DNA from: a virus
DNA length: 37,732 bases
IMG/VR virus record: IMGVR_UViG_3300049057_000066
Location: 1-37,732 of that record
Direction: 5' to 3' (one strand)
The notes below the pieces were generated by a model that worked only from the letters and a program-made list of their open reading frames with translations, was not told where the DNA came from and made no database searches. The position numbers and the translations under genes are program-made. Position 1 is the stretch's first letter. Each line of letters begins with the position of its first letter. Positions 1 to 7,061 of the stretch are shown here, one piece after another.

Positions 1-22
1 TTTTTTTCATTTATTTTAACAT

Positions 23-51
23 CCGCTATTAACTTAGCGGTTATTTATTTT
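23..51 (+). terminator. Intrinsic terminator upstream of the lysis cassette
   Basis: A perfect 6-bp stem (CCGCTA at 23-28, TAGCGG at 35-40) with a 6-base loop is followed by the T-rich run TTATTTATTTT. It lies just before the first lysis gene. It would end a transcript entering from the left, plausibly the tail fibre operon if the genome is circular or circularly permuted. Confidence 0.65.
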
Positions 52-65
52 CAGAGGGGATAACC

Positions 66-263
66 ATGGAAAAGATTAAGTCGCTACTGCTACCGCTTTT
101 AGCTCCGCTAATTGCGCTCTTAAAGCCGCTCATTAAAAAAGAAATTGAAGAAAAGCTTTTAGCGCCAAAAGAAAAGCAGATCAAAGAATCTACTAATCAA
201 ATTGACGATGCGCTCGGGCTTCCTGGCATTGAAGCTATTCGCAAATTTTTAGCTACGTGGTAG
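66..263 (+). CDS. Small membrane protein, candidate holin
   Basis: A 65-residue protein with one hydrophobic N-terminal segment (about residues 5-24, Leu/Pro rich) followed by a charged Lys/Glu helix. A strong Shine-Dalgarno (AGAGGGG) lies 6 bases before the ATG. One membrane segment plus a charged tail, directly ahead of a spanin-like pair and an amidase, fits a small one-segment holin or pinholin. No family signature is recognised, so the holin role is inferred from size, topology and position. It could equally be an unrelated small virion membrane protein. Confidence 0.55.
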   Translation: MEKIKSLLLPLLAPLIALLKPLIKKEIEEKLLAPKEKQIKESTNQIDDALGLPGIEAIRKFLATW

Positions 264-266
264 CGC

Positions 267-470
267 TTGGCGTTTGCACAAGCTGTCGCTGCTAAAATTA
301 TTCAATGGCTTTTAGTGAAAATTGCGCGCTTTTCGTGGGCGTGGCTCAGATACGTTTGGGCTACGAACAAAGATCACGCGCAGCTAAAAGCTAAAATTGA
401 TGCGTTAGAGAAAGCGGAAACTCCCGATGACATTAAAAAAGCTACTGACGATTTGGCTAATCACTTTTAG
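267..470 (+). CDS. Small membrane protein with coiled-coil tail, candidate i-spanin or second holin
   Basis: A 67-residue protein starting at TTG three bases after the previous stop; no better start is seen. Residues 8-31 form a hydrophobic and aromatic segment (Trp-rich), and residues 35-65 form a charged amphipathic helix suited to a coiled coil. This is the layout of an inner-membrane spanin (Rz-like): an N-terminal anchor and a periplasmic helix. The next gene starts inside its 3' end in another frame and encodes a lipoprotein, as in Rz/Rz1 pairs. At 67 residues it is short for an i-spanin, so a holin remains possible. Confidence 0.5.
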   Translation: MAFAQAVAAKIIQWLLVKIARFSWAWLRYVWATNKDHAQLKAKIDALEKAETPDDIKKATDDLANHF

Positions 471-756
471 CGTTAGCGCATGCAAGCAGCTACCGACTAA
501 GCCGCAGATAGAGCTTTGCGTGATAGACGCAAAAGAGCAGAAGTGCTTTTGCTCAATCACGAACATGCGAGAGATGAATGCGGCTGAAGACGTTACTTAT
601 GAAAAAACGGTAGCGATGATTCACAATGCAACGTGGGCGGAAGAAAAGCCCATTGATTATTGTCATAAGGCGGTCGCTTTTCGGCCATTTGGTTGGCAGA
701 TTTTGCAGGACTACGTCCACGATTTAGAAAACTACATAAAATACAAATGTAAGTGA
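427..756 (+). CDS. Lipoprotein overlapping the upstream gene, candidate o-spanin
   Basis: A 109-residue protein with an N-terminal signal (residues 1-18) ending in a lipobox, SVSAC with Cys19, so it is predicted to be lipidated and sent to the outer membrane. It starts 44 bases inside the preceding gene in another frame, the overlapping arrangement typical of Rz/Rz1 spanins. The mature part has several Cys residues and ends in a helical segment. It is longer than classic proline-rich o-spanins and is not proline rich, so the o-spanin role rests on lipobox, overlap and position before the amidase. Confidence 0.6.
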   Translation: MTLKKLLTIWLITFSVSACKQLPTKPQIELCVIDAKEQKCFCSITNMREMNAAEDVTYEKTVAMIHNATWAEEKPIDYCHKAVAFRPFGWQILQDYVHDLENYIKYKCK

Positions 757-771
757 GGCAAATTGATTGAA

Positions 772-1359
772 ATGCGACTCGCAATTATACCAGGACACAC
801 TGTTAAAGCGCCTGGCGCCATGGGCGCTCAACCTATTAATCGCCACGAGCATTTTTTTTGCGTTGATTTATGCAACGTCGCCTATAGGTTTGCTAAAGAG
901 TGCCTTATAGACGCTCGTGTTTTTGTCAGAAAAGATGACCAAACCATTCAATCGCTATACCAAGAAGTAAACGATTGGGCCAAAGATTCGGGTGTATCGG
1001 TTGAGGTGCATTTTAACGCCAGTCCAGAGAAAAACGCCGATGGCACAGAGACACTTTTTTATGGCGACAATGACATAGAGTTTGCACGAGAAATTCACGA
1101 CGCTATTTGTAGCGTGCTCGGTAGAAAAAATAAAAAAAATCGCGGTCTAAAAAAACTAGTCGATGGCGACCGGGGCGCAGCAAATCTAAAAGCTAAGAAA
1201 GTGCCCGGCTGTCTTATAGAGCCATTTTTTGGAGATAACCCAATAGACGCCAACCTAGGACACATGAAAAGCTGGGAGATTGCTCAAGCCATTGCGCGCG
1301 CTACACTTAGATATTTCATTCAAAGAGAAAGCGAAAATCCGCTACTAGACGCGACGTAA
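772..1359 (+). CDS. N-acetylmuramoyl-L-alanine amidase endolysin (Amidase_3)
   Basis: Cleaves the amide bond between muramic acid and the peptide stem of peptidoglycan, releasing progeny at lysis. From the ATG at 772 (195 residues) the Amidase_3 signatures appear in order: IIPGHT with zinc ligand His9, Glu26 within NRHEH, VEVHFNAS with His80, and CLIEPFF with catalytic Glu150. It fills a single catalytic domain, with no binding domain, typical of Gram-negative phages. An in-frame TTG at 763 is a possible earlier start, only 4 bases from the GAGG sequence; the ATG has longer spacing but begins the conserved first strand. It follows the holin and spanin-like genes. Confidence 0.85.
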   Translation: MRLAIIPGHTVKAPGAMGAQPINRHEHFFCVDLCNVAYRFAKECLIDARVFVRKDDQTIQSLYQEVNDWAKDSGVSVEVHFNASPEKNADGTETLFYGDNDIEFAREIHDAICSVLGRKNKKNRGLKKLVDGDRGAANLKAKKVPGCLIEPFFGDNPIDANLGHMKSWEIAQAIARATLRYFIQRESENPLLDAT

Positions 1360-1409
1360 ACAAGCGAGGTCTTATTAGCAATATCGGGCAAGGACGCCAG
1401 GCAGAGTAT

Positions 1410-1766
1410 TTGGTAGCTGCGCACATGTGCGAGCAAGGTTTTGCAATTAGCTTTGCGCACGGGCAATGCCGCTATGATTTGCTGGCGGAAAAAGACGGTA
1501 AAGTTTATCGCGTGCAAGTGAAATCTAGCATCGGCGTGCGCGATGGCGGCTATAGCTTTTGGGCGGTCAAAAAAAACAGATACAAGCGAACTGACTTTGA
1601 TCTGATCGCGTGCGTTGCTTTAGATATTAAAATGATTGCGTTTTTACCGTCGATTGATTTTGAAAACAAGTGCCGCATTTATTTGCGTCCCCCCGGCGCA
1701 AAGATAAATAAACGCGGATTACTCATTTCAAACTGTCCTTTAAATAAAGCTTTAAAGAAAATTTAA
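1410..1766 (+). CDS. PD-(D/E)XK endonuclease, homing-endonuclease type (PDDEXK_5-like)
   Basis: A small nuclease-fold protein. The core RYDLLAEKDGKVYRVQVKS carries the metal-binding Asp23 and the Q-x-K motif (Gln36, Lys38) typical of the family containing the cyanobacterial intron endonuclease I-Ssp6803I. No intron or intein is visible around it, so it would be free-standing. The only standard start is TTG at 1410, yet family-like sequence (GQGRQAEYLVAAH) continues upstream in frame to about 1383. A non-standard start (ATT 1374 or ATC 1383 after GAGGT) is therefore plausible. It lies between the endolysin and the sugar operon and may mark an insertion boundary. Confidence 0.7.
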   Translation: MVAAHMCEQGFAISFAHGQCRYDLLAEKDGKVYRVQVKSSIGVRDGGYSFWAVKKNRYKRTDFDLIACVALDIKMIAFLPSIDFENKCRIYLRPPGAKINKRGLLISNCPLNKALKKI

Positions 1767-1791
1767 TAATTTACTTGATTTTGTTTTCTGA

Positions 1792-1816
1792 TTTCGGCAA
1801 TCGTCCCGCGCCGAAA
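1792..1816. promoter_or_regulatory. Inverted repeat before the sugar operon
   Basis: A perfect 7-bp inverted repeat (TTTCGGC and GCCGAAA) with an 11-base spacer lies in the short gap before the first small gene of the sugar operon. There is no T-tract after it, so it is more likely an operator or an RNA hairpin than a terminator. Function is unknown. Confidence 0.3.
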
Positions 1817-1830
1817 GAGATTTATACAAC

Positions 1831-2046
1831 ATGGAATTATACATTATTGTTATTTTGAATTTATTTATTCTATCGCTTATCGCAAACGTCTATTTATATA
1901 GACGCTCTAAAAACACCGTTAAAAAACAAATCACTTATGACGCTCGCCTGCTGATGCAAGATCTAACTGCTGGCGCGGCGATGGTGCGCATTACGCGCAT
2001 AGATCCAAACTCTATATTTTTAAAATCACCAAAGGATATGGGATGA
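1831..2046 (+). CDS. Small single-span membrane protein
   Basis: A 71-residue protein with an N-terminal transmembrane segment (about residues 3-22), then a basic stretch (YRRSKNTVKKQ) that would stay in the cytoplasm by the positive-inside rule. Its 3' end overlaps the dehydratase start by 4 bases, so it is translationally coupled to the sugar operon. No family is recognised. It could anchor or regulate something in that operon, but nothing in the sequence states this. Confidence 0.55.
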   Translation: MELYIIVILNLFILSLIANVYLYRRSKNTVKKQITYDARLLMQDLTAGAAMVRITRIDPNSIFLKSPKDMG

Positions 2047-2921
2047 GTTTACCTAGTGATATTCCCTTTAGGGTTTTTGTAACTGGCGCGACCGGCAGCC
2101 TAGGAAAAGCGGTCATCCGCCAATTAATTAATGATCCAAAATGGGTTTATGAGGTGACTGGTTTTTCACGCTGTGAACATCGGCAAAAACAAATGCCGTT
2201 TAAAGAAAATGTAACTCTTTATCTGGGTGATATTCGCGACCGTGATCGGCTAGTCGAGGCCACGCGCGACGCGGATATTATTTTTCACTTCGCAGCGCTT
2301 AAGCATGTTGATCTGTTAGAGGTAAATCCAGAGGAAAGTATTTACACGAACATTCTTGGCACGATGAATGTGCTTTACGCTCAACGTGTAAATAAAATTA
2401 AGCGTGTGGTTTTATCAAGTACTGACAAATCAGTTGAGCCCATAAATGTTTATGGCGCTAGTAAAATGATCGCCAATAAACTCGTCCTTAGAAATCCAAA
2501 CAACACGGTCTGTCTTTACGGAAATGTTATTGCTTCAAATGGCTCTGTGATCCCACTTTTTGTTAAATCTTTAAAAGAGGAAAAAGCCGTCAGCATAACC
2601 GATAAAAATATGACGCGCTTTTTGATTCGCTTAGAAGACGCTGCCAAATTTGTAATTGACGCTGGCTTTGCAGAAAACGGCGGGCTTCACGTCCCTCAAA
2701 TGAAATCATGCAAGGTAACCGATCTAGCTAAAGCGGTCGCTAGCATAATGAAAATACCGCGCTATAAGGTGAAGTATGTTGGCATCAGGCCAGGCGAAAA
2801 AATACATGAATGGCTAAAGTCAGCGCATGACGGCAAAGAAATTTGCTCGCTAACTGCTGAGCGCTTCAAGCCGCGTGAGCTAATCGAACTTATTCGCCCT
2901 TCAGTTGAGGCGCTACTATGA
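2043..2921 (+). CDS. NAD-dependent nucleotide-sugar 4,6-dehydratase/epimerase (PseB/CapD-like SDR)
   Basis: A short-chain dehydrogenase of the Polysacc_synt_2 family, to which UDP-GlcNAc 4,6-dehydratases (PseB, LegB, FlaA1) belong. It has the Rossmann motif TGATGSLG at 14-21, FHFAALKHVD at 81-90, the active-site stretch SSTDKSVEP at 125-133 (Asp128, Lys129) and YGASK at 137-141 (Tyr137, Lys141). At 292 residues it is slightly shorter than PseB and lacks the membrane domain of long CapD proteins, so it is soluble. In pseudaminic or legionaminic acid synthesis this is the first committed step, making the 4-keto-6-deoxy sugar. It overlaps the next gene by 4 bases. Confidence 0.88.
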   Translation: MSLPSDIPFRVFVTGATGSLGKAVIRQLINDPKWVYEVTGFSRCEHRQKQMPFKENVTLYLGDIRDRDRLVEATRDADIIFHFAALKHVDLLEVNPEESIYTNILGTMNVLYAQRVNKIKRVVLSSTDKSVEPINVYGASKMIANKLVLRNPNNTVCLYGNVIASNGSVIPLFVKSLKEEKAVSITDKNMTRFLIRLEDAAKFVIDAGFAENGGLHVPQMKSCKVTDLAKAVASIMKIPRYKVKYVGIRPGEKIHEWLKSAHDGKEICSLTAERFKPRELIELIRPSVEALL

Positions 2922-3532
2922 AGCATGACGTACTAATCATTGGCGCTAACGGCTCTATGGGCAGACGCTACCAAGCGATATTAAAATATCTGCAAAAGCG
3001 CGTGCTGCTTGCCGACATTGGCGATAGCGAGACTGATGTTTACATGAAAGCTGAGTGCGCCGAGGGCGTAATCGTGTGCACGCCCACAGACACGCACTAC
3101 AAAATTCTAAAAACGCTGGCGCCGCTAAATAAATATATGCTTTGCGAAAAGCCGGTAACTACAAGCTTAACCGAGCTAGCTGAGATTTTAGAGCTATACA
3201 AAAATCAACGCTTAAAGATGGTGATGCAGTATGCAGAGCTTAACACTGGCGATGGCGGACATAGCTTTTATGATTATTACAATCACGGGCGCGATGGTTT
3301 GCTATGGGATTGCATCCAAATTATTGGCTTGGCTCGCAGCTCTTGGAAAGTGGGCGAGGACTCGCCTGTTTGGAAATGCGCGCTAAACGGTAAAGAGCTC
3401 TCGCTTTCAGACATGGATATTGCGTACATCAGCATGATTAGAAAATGGTTTTTCGCGCCACGCGAGGAGCTTTTAAAAATTTACGACATACATAAGAAAG
3501 TTAGCGAGGCTATCAGTGCAACAAAGGCATGA
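2918..3532 (+). CDS. Gfo/Idh/MocA-family oxidoreductase, short form
   Basis: An NAD(P)-dependent sugar oxidoreductase. The N-terminal Rossmann domain is intact: GANGSMG at 9-15, TPTDTH at 55-60 and the family hallmark CEKP at 76-79. At about 204 residues it is much shorter than the usual 320-350; most of the C-terminal substrate-binding sheet is missing or reduced. The frame is clean and overlaps both neighbours, so this looks like a compact gene, not a broken one. Gfo/Idh proteins occur in many nonulosonate and surface-sugar clusters, where they oxidise or reduce a nucleotide or free sugar. The exact substrate here is unknown. Confidence 0.8.
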   Translation: MKHDVLIIGANGSMGRRYQAILKYLQKRVLLADIGDSETDVYMKAECAEGVIVCTPTDTHYKILKTLAPLNKYMLCEKPVTTSLTELAEILELYKNQRLKMVMQYAELNTGDGGHSFYDYYNHGRDGLLWDCIQIIGLARSSWKVGEDSPVWKCALNGKELSLSDMDIAYISMIRKWFFAPREELLKIYDIHKKVSEAISATKA

Positions 3533-4256
3533 GCAAAAAAGCGTAGTGATTGGTGTTCAAGCGCGCTCTACATCGAAACGCTTTCCGGGGAAAGTTTACG
3601 CCACACTTGGCAACGGCACAGTGCTTAGCAAAGTGCTAAGCGCAGTTAAAGGCGCAGCTGTGTACATTAACCAAAACGAAAGTAAGCGCGGAGTGCGCTG
3701 TAGCTATTGCTTGCTCGTGCCCTACGAGGACTCAATAGCGCAAAACTTTAAAGTGAACGTGCTAGAGGGGCCAGAGGATGACGTGCTCACGCGCTATAAG
3801 ATGATGGCGGATAAGTTTACGCCAGACTATATCGTGCGCATTACGGCTGATTGCCCGATGATACCAAGTCCAAGCATAACGAAAATTATTAAAACCGGGG
3901 TGAAATGTGGATATGACTATCTCGCAAACTTCTTTGAACTCAAAGAACAAAATAAACTCTATCGCTTGGTGCCTGATGGCTTTGAGTGTGAGTTTTTTTC
4001 TCGGCGGATGCTTGATTGGGCTGATAGCGAAGCAAAGAGTCAGAGCGATAGAGAGCATGTTACTACAATCATGCGAACCTATCCCAGTTGGGGAACGTAT
4101 GGCGTTGTTTTGCCTTATGAGAATAGAGAGACAAAGAAACTAAGCGTTGATACGGAAGAGGATTTGGCGCGCGTGCGTGCAGAGGTAAATTCGATTGATC
4201 AAGCGCAAATGGTAGCTGAACAATTGTTTGGGAGGACGCGTGTCCACAGGTACTAA
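3516..4256 (+). CDS. Cytidylyltransferase (SpsF / acylneuraminate cytidylyltransferase-like)
   Basis: Transfers CMP from CTP to a sugar, the activation step before transfer. Signatures: VIGVQARSTSKRFPGK at 11-26 (nucleotide-binding loop with Arg17, Arg22 and Lys26), RITADCP at 108-114, PDGFECEFFS at 153-162 and REHVT at 179-183. The length of 246 residues matches SpsF, KdsB and PseF-type enzymes. Start is GTG at 3516 with GCGAGG just upstream, overlapping the previous gene by 17 bases. With the NeuB-type synthase at 18338 it is the natural maker of a CMP-nonulosonate, though the exact sugar cannot be read from sequence. Confidence 0.85.
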   Translation: MQQRHEQKSVVIGVQARSTSKRFPGKVYATLGNGTVLSKVLSAVKGAAVYINQNESKRGVRCSYCLLVPYEDSIAQNFKVNVLEGPEDDVLTRYKMMADKFTPDYIVRITADCPMIPSPSITKIIKTGVKCGYDYLANFFELKEQNKLYRLVPDGFECEFFSRRMLDWADSEAKSQSDREHVTTIMRTYPSWGTYGVVLPYENRETKKLSVDTEEDLARVRAEVNSIDQAQMVAEQLFGRTRVHRY

Positions 4257-5457
4257 GAGCGCGTTTGATATCGAAACATATGTAAGAGCTAAGGAATGTA
4301 TCGCGCAAGACGGCGCACTGACTAACTCAAAACGACCAAGCTGTTTTGTTGAAGGAATTTACCCAACGCATTTGACCAGAGGACAAGATTGTTATGTGTG
4401 GGACACAAGAAATAATAGGTATTTGGATTTTTGCGGCGCTCTTGGTAGTAATTTACTCGGTTATGGAAACCACGAAATTGGAGCCGCTATTGCGGAGACT
4501 TACAGGATTGGTGCTACTTTATCTTTGGGTACAAATACTGAAATTGAGTTTGCTCAAGAGCTAAAATCAATCATCCCGTTTATAGACTTAATCAAAGTTC
4601 TAAAATCAGGCTCTGAAGCCTGTAATGCCGCGATTAAAATTGCACGCACTTATACCGACCGAGAGTTGGTTTTGTCAGAAGGATATCATGGAATCGGTGA
4701 CGACTTTATCTCCCTCACTCCGCCGGCGCTCGGCATTCCTAAGCGCCACTGGATGGGCGAGCTAAAGCATTGCCCGATTGACGAAAGAGTTGCCGCTGTA
4801 ATCGTTGAGCCGATCATGACAGAGATAACGCCAGAGCGTATCGAATGGCTAAAGAGCTTACGCGAGCAGTGCACGAAAGCTGGCGCGCTACTTATACATG
4901 ATGAAATTATAACGGGTATGCGCTTTCCGCAGTGGACGGCGAGCACATACTTTGGCATTCAGCCTGATCTCATTTGCTTGGGCAAAGCTCTTGGCGGTGG
5001 CTTGCCTATTTCAGTTGTTGGCGGAAAAAAAGAGATCATGAATTGCGGCGAGTATTTTGTGTCGAGCACATTCGCTGGCGAACGCTGCTCAATGGCAGCT
5101 GCGCTTAAAACTATACGCTTACTAAAAAATAAGTTTCGCATCGCTCATCTTTGGGAAAAGGGCGAGCGCTTTCAGAAAAAGTTTAACGAGATATATCCAG
5201 AGGGGGTACGCATTGAAGGCTACGCAACACGAGGAGTTTTCAAAGGAGACGAACTTGTTAAGGCCCTGTTTTGGCAAGAGGCGTGTAGAGCCGGGCTGCT
5301 CTTTGGTCCGAGTTTTTTCTTCGCGTTTCCTCATTGCTTGCTTGCTGATGATGTACTTCATGCTTGCACTGATATTTTAAATAGAATTAAGCGCGGCGAG
5401 GTAAAGCTATTGGGGCAGTTACCAAAATCGCCTTTTGCGCAAAAACAAAGGGAGTAA
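4240..5457 (+). CDS. Class III PLP-dependent aminotransferase (glutamate-1-semialdehyde aminomutase-like)
   Basis: A 405-residue PLP enzyme with SGSEA at 123-127 (phosphate and cofactor binding), GYHG at 148-151, IHDEIITG at 219-226 (Asp221 for the pyridine nitrogen) and the cofactor Lys249 in LGKALGGGLP. It resembles glutamate-1-semialdehyde 2,1-aminomutase. In this operon it more likely aminates a keto-sugar than makes tetrapyrrole precursors. GTG at 4240 is preferred over TTG at 4228 because GGGAGG ends 4 bases before it. It overlaps the cytidylyltransferase by 17 bases. Canonical Pse and Leg pathways use a DegT/StrS-family aminotransferase, so this is a variant. Confidence 0.85.
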   Translation: MSTGTKSAFDIETYVRAKECIAQDGALTNSKRPSCFVEGIYPTHLTRGQDCYVWDTRNNRYLDFCGALGSNLLGYGNHEIGAAIAETYRIGATLSLGTNTEIEFAQELKSIIPFIDLIKVLKSGSEACNAAIKIARTYTDRELVLSEGYHGIGDDFISLTPPALGIPKRHWMGELKHCPIDERVAAVIVEPIMTEITPERIEWLKSLREQCTKAGALLIHDEIITGMRFPQWTASTYFGIQPDLICLGKALGGGLPISVVGGKKEIMNCGEYFVSSTFAGERCSMAAALKTIRLLKNKFRIAHLWEKGERFQKKFNEIYPEGVRIEGYATRGVFKGDELVKALFWQEACRAGLLFGPSFFFAFPHCLLADDVLHACTDILNRIKRGEVKLLGQLPKSPFAQKQRE

Positions 5458-5458
5458 A

Positions 5459-5677
5459 ATGGAAACAACAAAAAAGGAAATTGATACAGCTACAGAAAAG
5501 GCGTGGGAGTGCTGGGAGAAAGTAAAGGACATGGATTTAAAAACTATGGATTATGCTTTCTACATTTTAAATCAACTAAAATACGAAAAACAAAACGCAC
5601 ATTGGGTGGCGCAAACGCCAGTCTCTACGGGTGTCGGCACCTCAATTTACTCCGCTACCCCATTGCGAGGTAACTAA
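5459..5677 (+). CDS. Small unrecognised protein in the sugar operon
   Basis: A 72-residue protein, charged and helical at the N terminus (Glu/Lys rich), with an Asn/Gln/Ser/Thr-rich C-terminal third. The ATG at 5459 follows GGGAG at good spacing; an upstream ATG at 5435 lies inside the aminotransferase gene and is unlikely. Its stop overlaps the next ATG (TAATG). Such helix-plus-small-residue proteins are common in phage structural regions, so it could be a minor virion protein. No function can be assigned. Confidence 0.55.
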   Translation: METTKKEIDTATEKAWECWEKVKDMDLKTMDYAFYILNQLKYEKQNAHWVAQTPVSTGVGTSIYSATPLRGN

Positions 5678-5970
5678 TGGTCCACATACTCGGTCAAAAC
5701 ACTTTCGCTGACAAGCTCGCGTACTTTCGCGCGTGGCAAAAGCGCATAACTGACGCTAACGCTGAGCTTGAAAAAGCTGATCAAGACTTTCAAGCTTGGA
5801 TGCGCACAACGCCAGAATTTAAAGCTGTAGCTGAAAAAGAAGCTGCACTAAAAGCTGACGCGGAAAAATATAAAGCTGAGCTAAAAGCATGGGCTGGCTT
5901 TACTGATGGCGAGCGTTCAAGCGTGCTTGATATGGTTGAAGCTATAAAAAAGGTGCAAGCGCTTGATTGA
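5677..5970 (+). CDS. Helical coiled-coil protein, unknown
   Basis: A 97-residue protein, nearly all predicted helix, with alternating Ala/Lys/Glu heptads from residue 20 to 75. It sits between the aminotransferase and acetyltransferase and is coupled to both (TAATG before; 8-base overlap after). No enzyme motifs are visible. It could be a scaffold or chaperone-like partner, or a passenger gene. Confidence 0.55.
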   Translation: MVHILGQNTFADKLAYFRAWQKRITDANAELEKADQDFQAWMRTTPEFKAVAEKEAALKADAEKYKAELKAWAGFTDGERSSVLDMVEAIKKVQALD

Positions 5971-6502
5971 TTTTGGCTTTGATCGCGTATTTCTGACGCC
6001 GTTTGATTCGGACGCAAATGCGTATGCGCTTCATTGGCGAAACGATCCGCGCATCTATAAGTGGTGCCGTCAGAGTGATATCATAAGTGATATCGCTCAA
6101 GACGAATGGTTTGCGCGCATGAGCAAAGATCCAAGCATAAGAATGTACGTAATTAACGCCGAAGTTTCAGAGGGCACTTTGACGAGATTCCCGTGCGGCG
6201 TGTGCGGCCTAACAAGCATAGACTACATCAATCGCCGTGCAGAGTTTAGCTTGTACATAGATCCGATTGCGCAACGTAAGGGCTACGCTAGAGCAGCACT
6301 CAAAACGCTGCTTAAGCATGGCTTTGATAACTTAAACTTAAACTTAATCTGGGGCGAAACTTTCGACGGCAATCCAGCTGCTAAAATGTTTGAGAGCTTA
6401 GGCTTTGTTAAAGAGGGCACGCGCCGCGAGTTTTACTTTAAAGAGGGGCGCTATATTGATGCGCACTTGTACAGCGTGAAGCGTGAGGAGGTCGTGTGGT
6501 AA
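5963..6502 (+). CDS. GNAT-family N-acetyltransferase (PseH/RimJ-like)
   Basis: Transfers an acyl group from acetyl-CoA to an amine. The N terminus (HWRNDPRIYKWCRQSD) resembles PseH and other sugar-amine acetyltransferases of the Acetyltransf_3 type. The acetyl-CoA loop is IDPIAQRKGYARAAL (residues 98-112, Q/R-x-x-G-x-A pattern), followed by the typical NPAAKMFESLGFVKEG near the C terminus. Length 179 is normal. The TTG at 5963 overlaps the previous gene by 8 bases. Lying after an aminotransferase, it would acetylate the amino group just installed, as PseH does at C4 of the Pse precursor. A protein N-acetyltransferase is the alternative. Confidence 0.82.
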   Translation: MIDFGFDRVFLTPFDSDANAYALHWRNDPRIYKWCRQSDIISDIAQDEWFARMSKDPSIRMYVINAEVSEGTLTRFPCGVCGLTSIDYINRRAEFSLYIDPIAQRKGYARAALKTLLKHGFDNLNLNLIWGETFDGNPAAKMFESLGFVKEGTRREFYFKEGRYIDAHLYSVKREEVVW

Positions 6503-6684
6503 GCGTATTAGCTTTTATCGTTGGCTTTTTATTCGGCGAGTGGGCGTCACGTAGAGCGCCAGGCGTAGTCAGCGAGGCGCCAAAAGTGCTGAGCATGCTC
6601 GGTGTAGCGAAAGCTGAAAAGCGTAAGCCCAAGGTTAACGATGACGCTAAAGCGGTAAAGCTAGAGCGTGAGCGCTCTACTTAG
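6496..6684 (+). CDS. Small single-span membrane protein at the end of the sugar operon
   Basis: A 62-residue protein with an N-terminal transmembrane segment (VLAFIVGFLFGEW, residues 4-16) and a long basic cytoplasmic tail. GTG start; it overlaps the acetyltransferase by 7 bases, so it is the last gene of the operon. Its 3' end runs 8 bases into the convergent lipoprotein gene. No family is recognised. Confidence 0.5.
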   Translation: MVSVLAFIVGFLFGEWASRRAPGVVSEAPKVLSMLGVAKAEKRKPKVNDDAKAVKLERERST

Positions 6685-6922
6685 AAGCTGTTAGCTCTTC
6701 TTTGCACGCGGTTTGCGTAGAGTAGCCAGCTTGATTGTTGGCGCACACAAAGCGCTTGCCGCGACACTCAGCGGTCCACGTCCAGTCGCCGCCAACGTGC
6801 CATTCTTTATCTATAATTTTAAGCTCGCTTGAGGGGCAGCCAATTTGGCCAACGGTCATTGTCTCAAGCGACGAGCAGCCGGATAAAATATAGCAAATTG
6901 CAATTAGTAATAATTTCTTCAT
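6677..6922 (-). CDS. Leftward lipoprotein, candidate lysogenic-conversion gene
   Basis: An 81-residue lipoprotein: signal MKKLLLIAICYILSGC with lipobox LSGC (Cys16), then a small mature domain with several Cys that could form disulfides. The start has AAGG six bases upstream. It is transcribed leftward, opposite to the flanking operons and in the same direction as the repressor, so it may be expressed in the lysogen. Small phage lipoproteins in this position often block superinfection or alter the envelope, but that role is only inferred. No named family is recognised. Confidence 0.7.
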   Translation of the reverse strand: MKKLLLIAICYILSGCSSLETMTVGQIGCPSSELKIIDKEWHVGGDWTWTAECRGKRFVCANNQAGYSTQTACKEELTASK

Positions 6923-6953
6923 ATCTACCTTATCGGTTTATAAGCTAGATAAC

Positions 6954-7008
6954 TTTAGGGCCGTTAATTTTGCCTAAAGCTTTTTAGGTATTTACCGACA
7001 ATTTTAGG
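6954..7008. promoter_or_regulatory. Cluster of TTTAGG repeats between the lipoprotein and repressor genes
   Basis: TTTAGG occurs at 6954-6959, 6983-6988 and 7003-7008, with its inverse CCTAAA at 6973-6978. The inverted pair 6973-6988 forms a 6-bp hairpin with a 4-base loop. The spacing suggests either protein-binding sites upstream of the leftward lipoprotein or a weak terminator downstream of the repressor gene. Confidence 0.35.
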
Positions 7009-7061
7009 CGGGGTGTGGATGAAAAAGTTGAATCGACTGCGGGAGTTACTAAAGGCTGCTC

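Noticed and set aside
4240-5457. True tetrapyrrole-pathway HemL
   Set aside because: The fold is the same, but the operon holds only nucleotide-sugar enzymes and no other haem genes, so a sugar aminotransferase is more likely.
6438-6632. Leftward frames antisense to the sugar and structural genes
   Set aside because: They are shadows of strongly supported rightward genes, with no ribosome sites or recognisable products.
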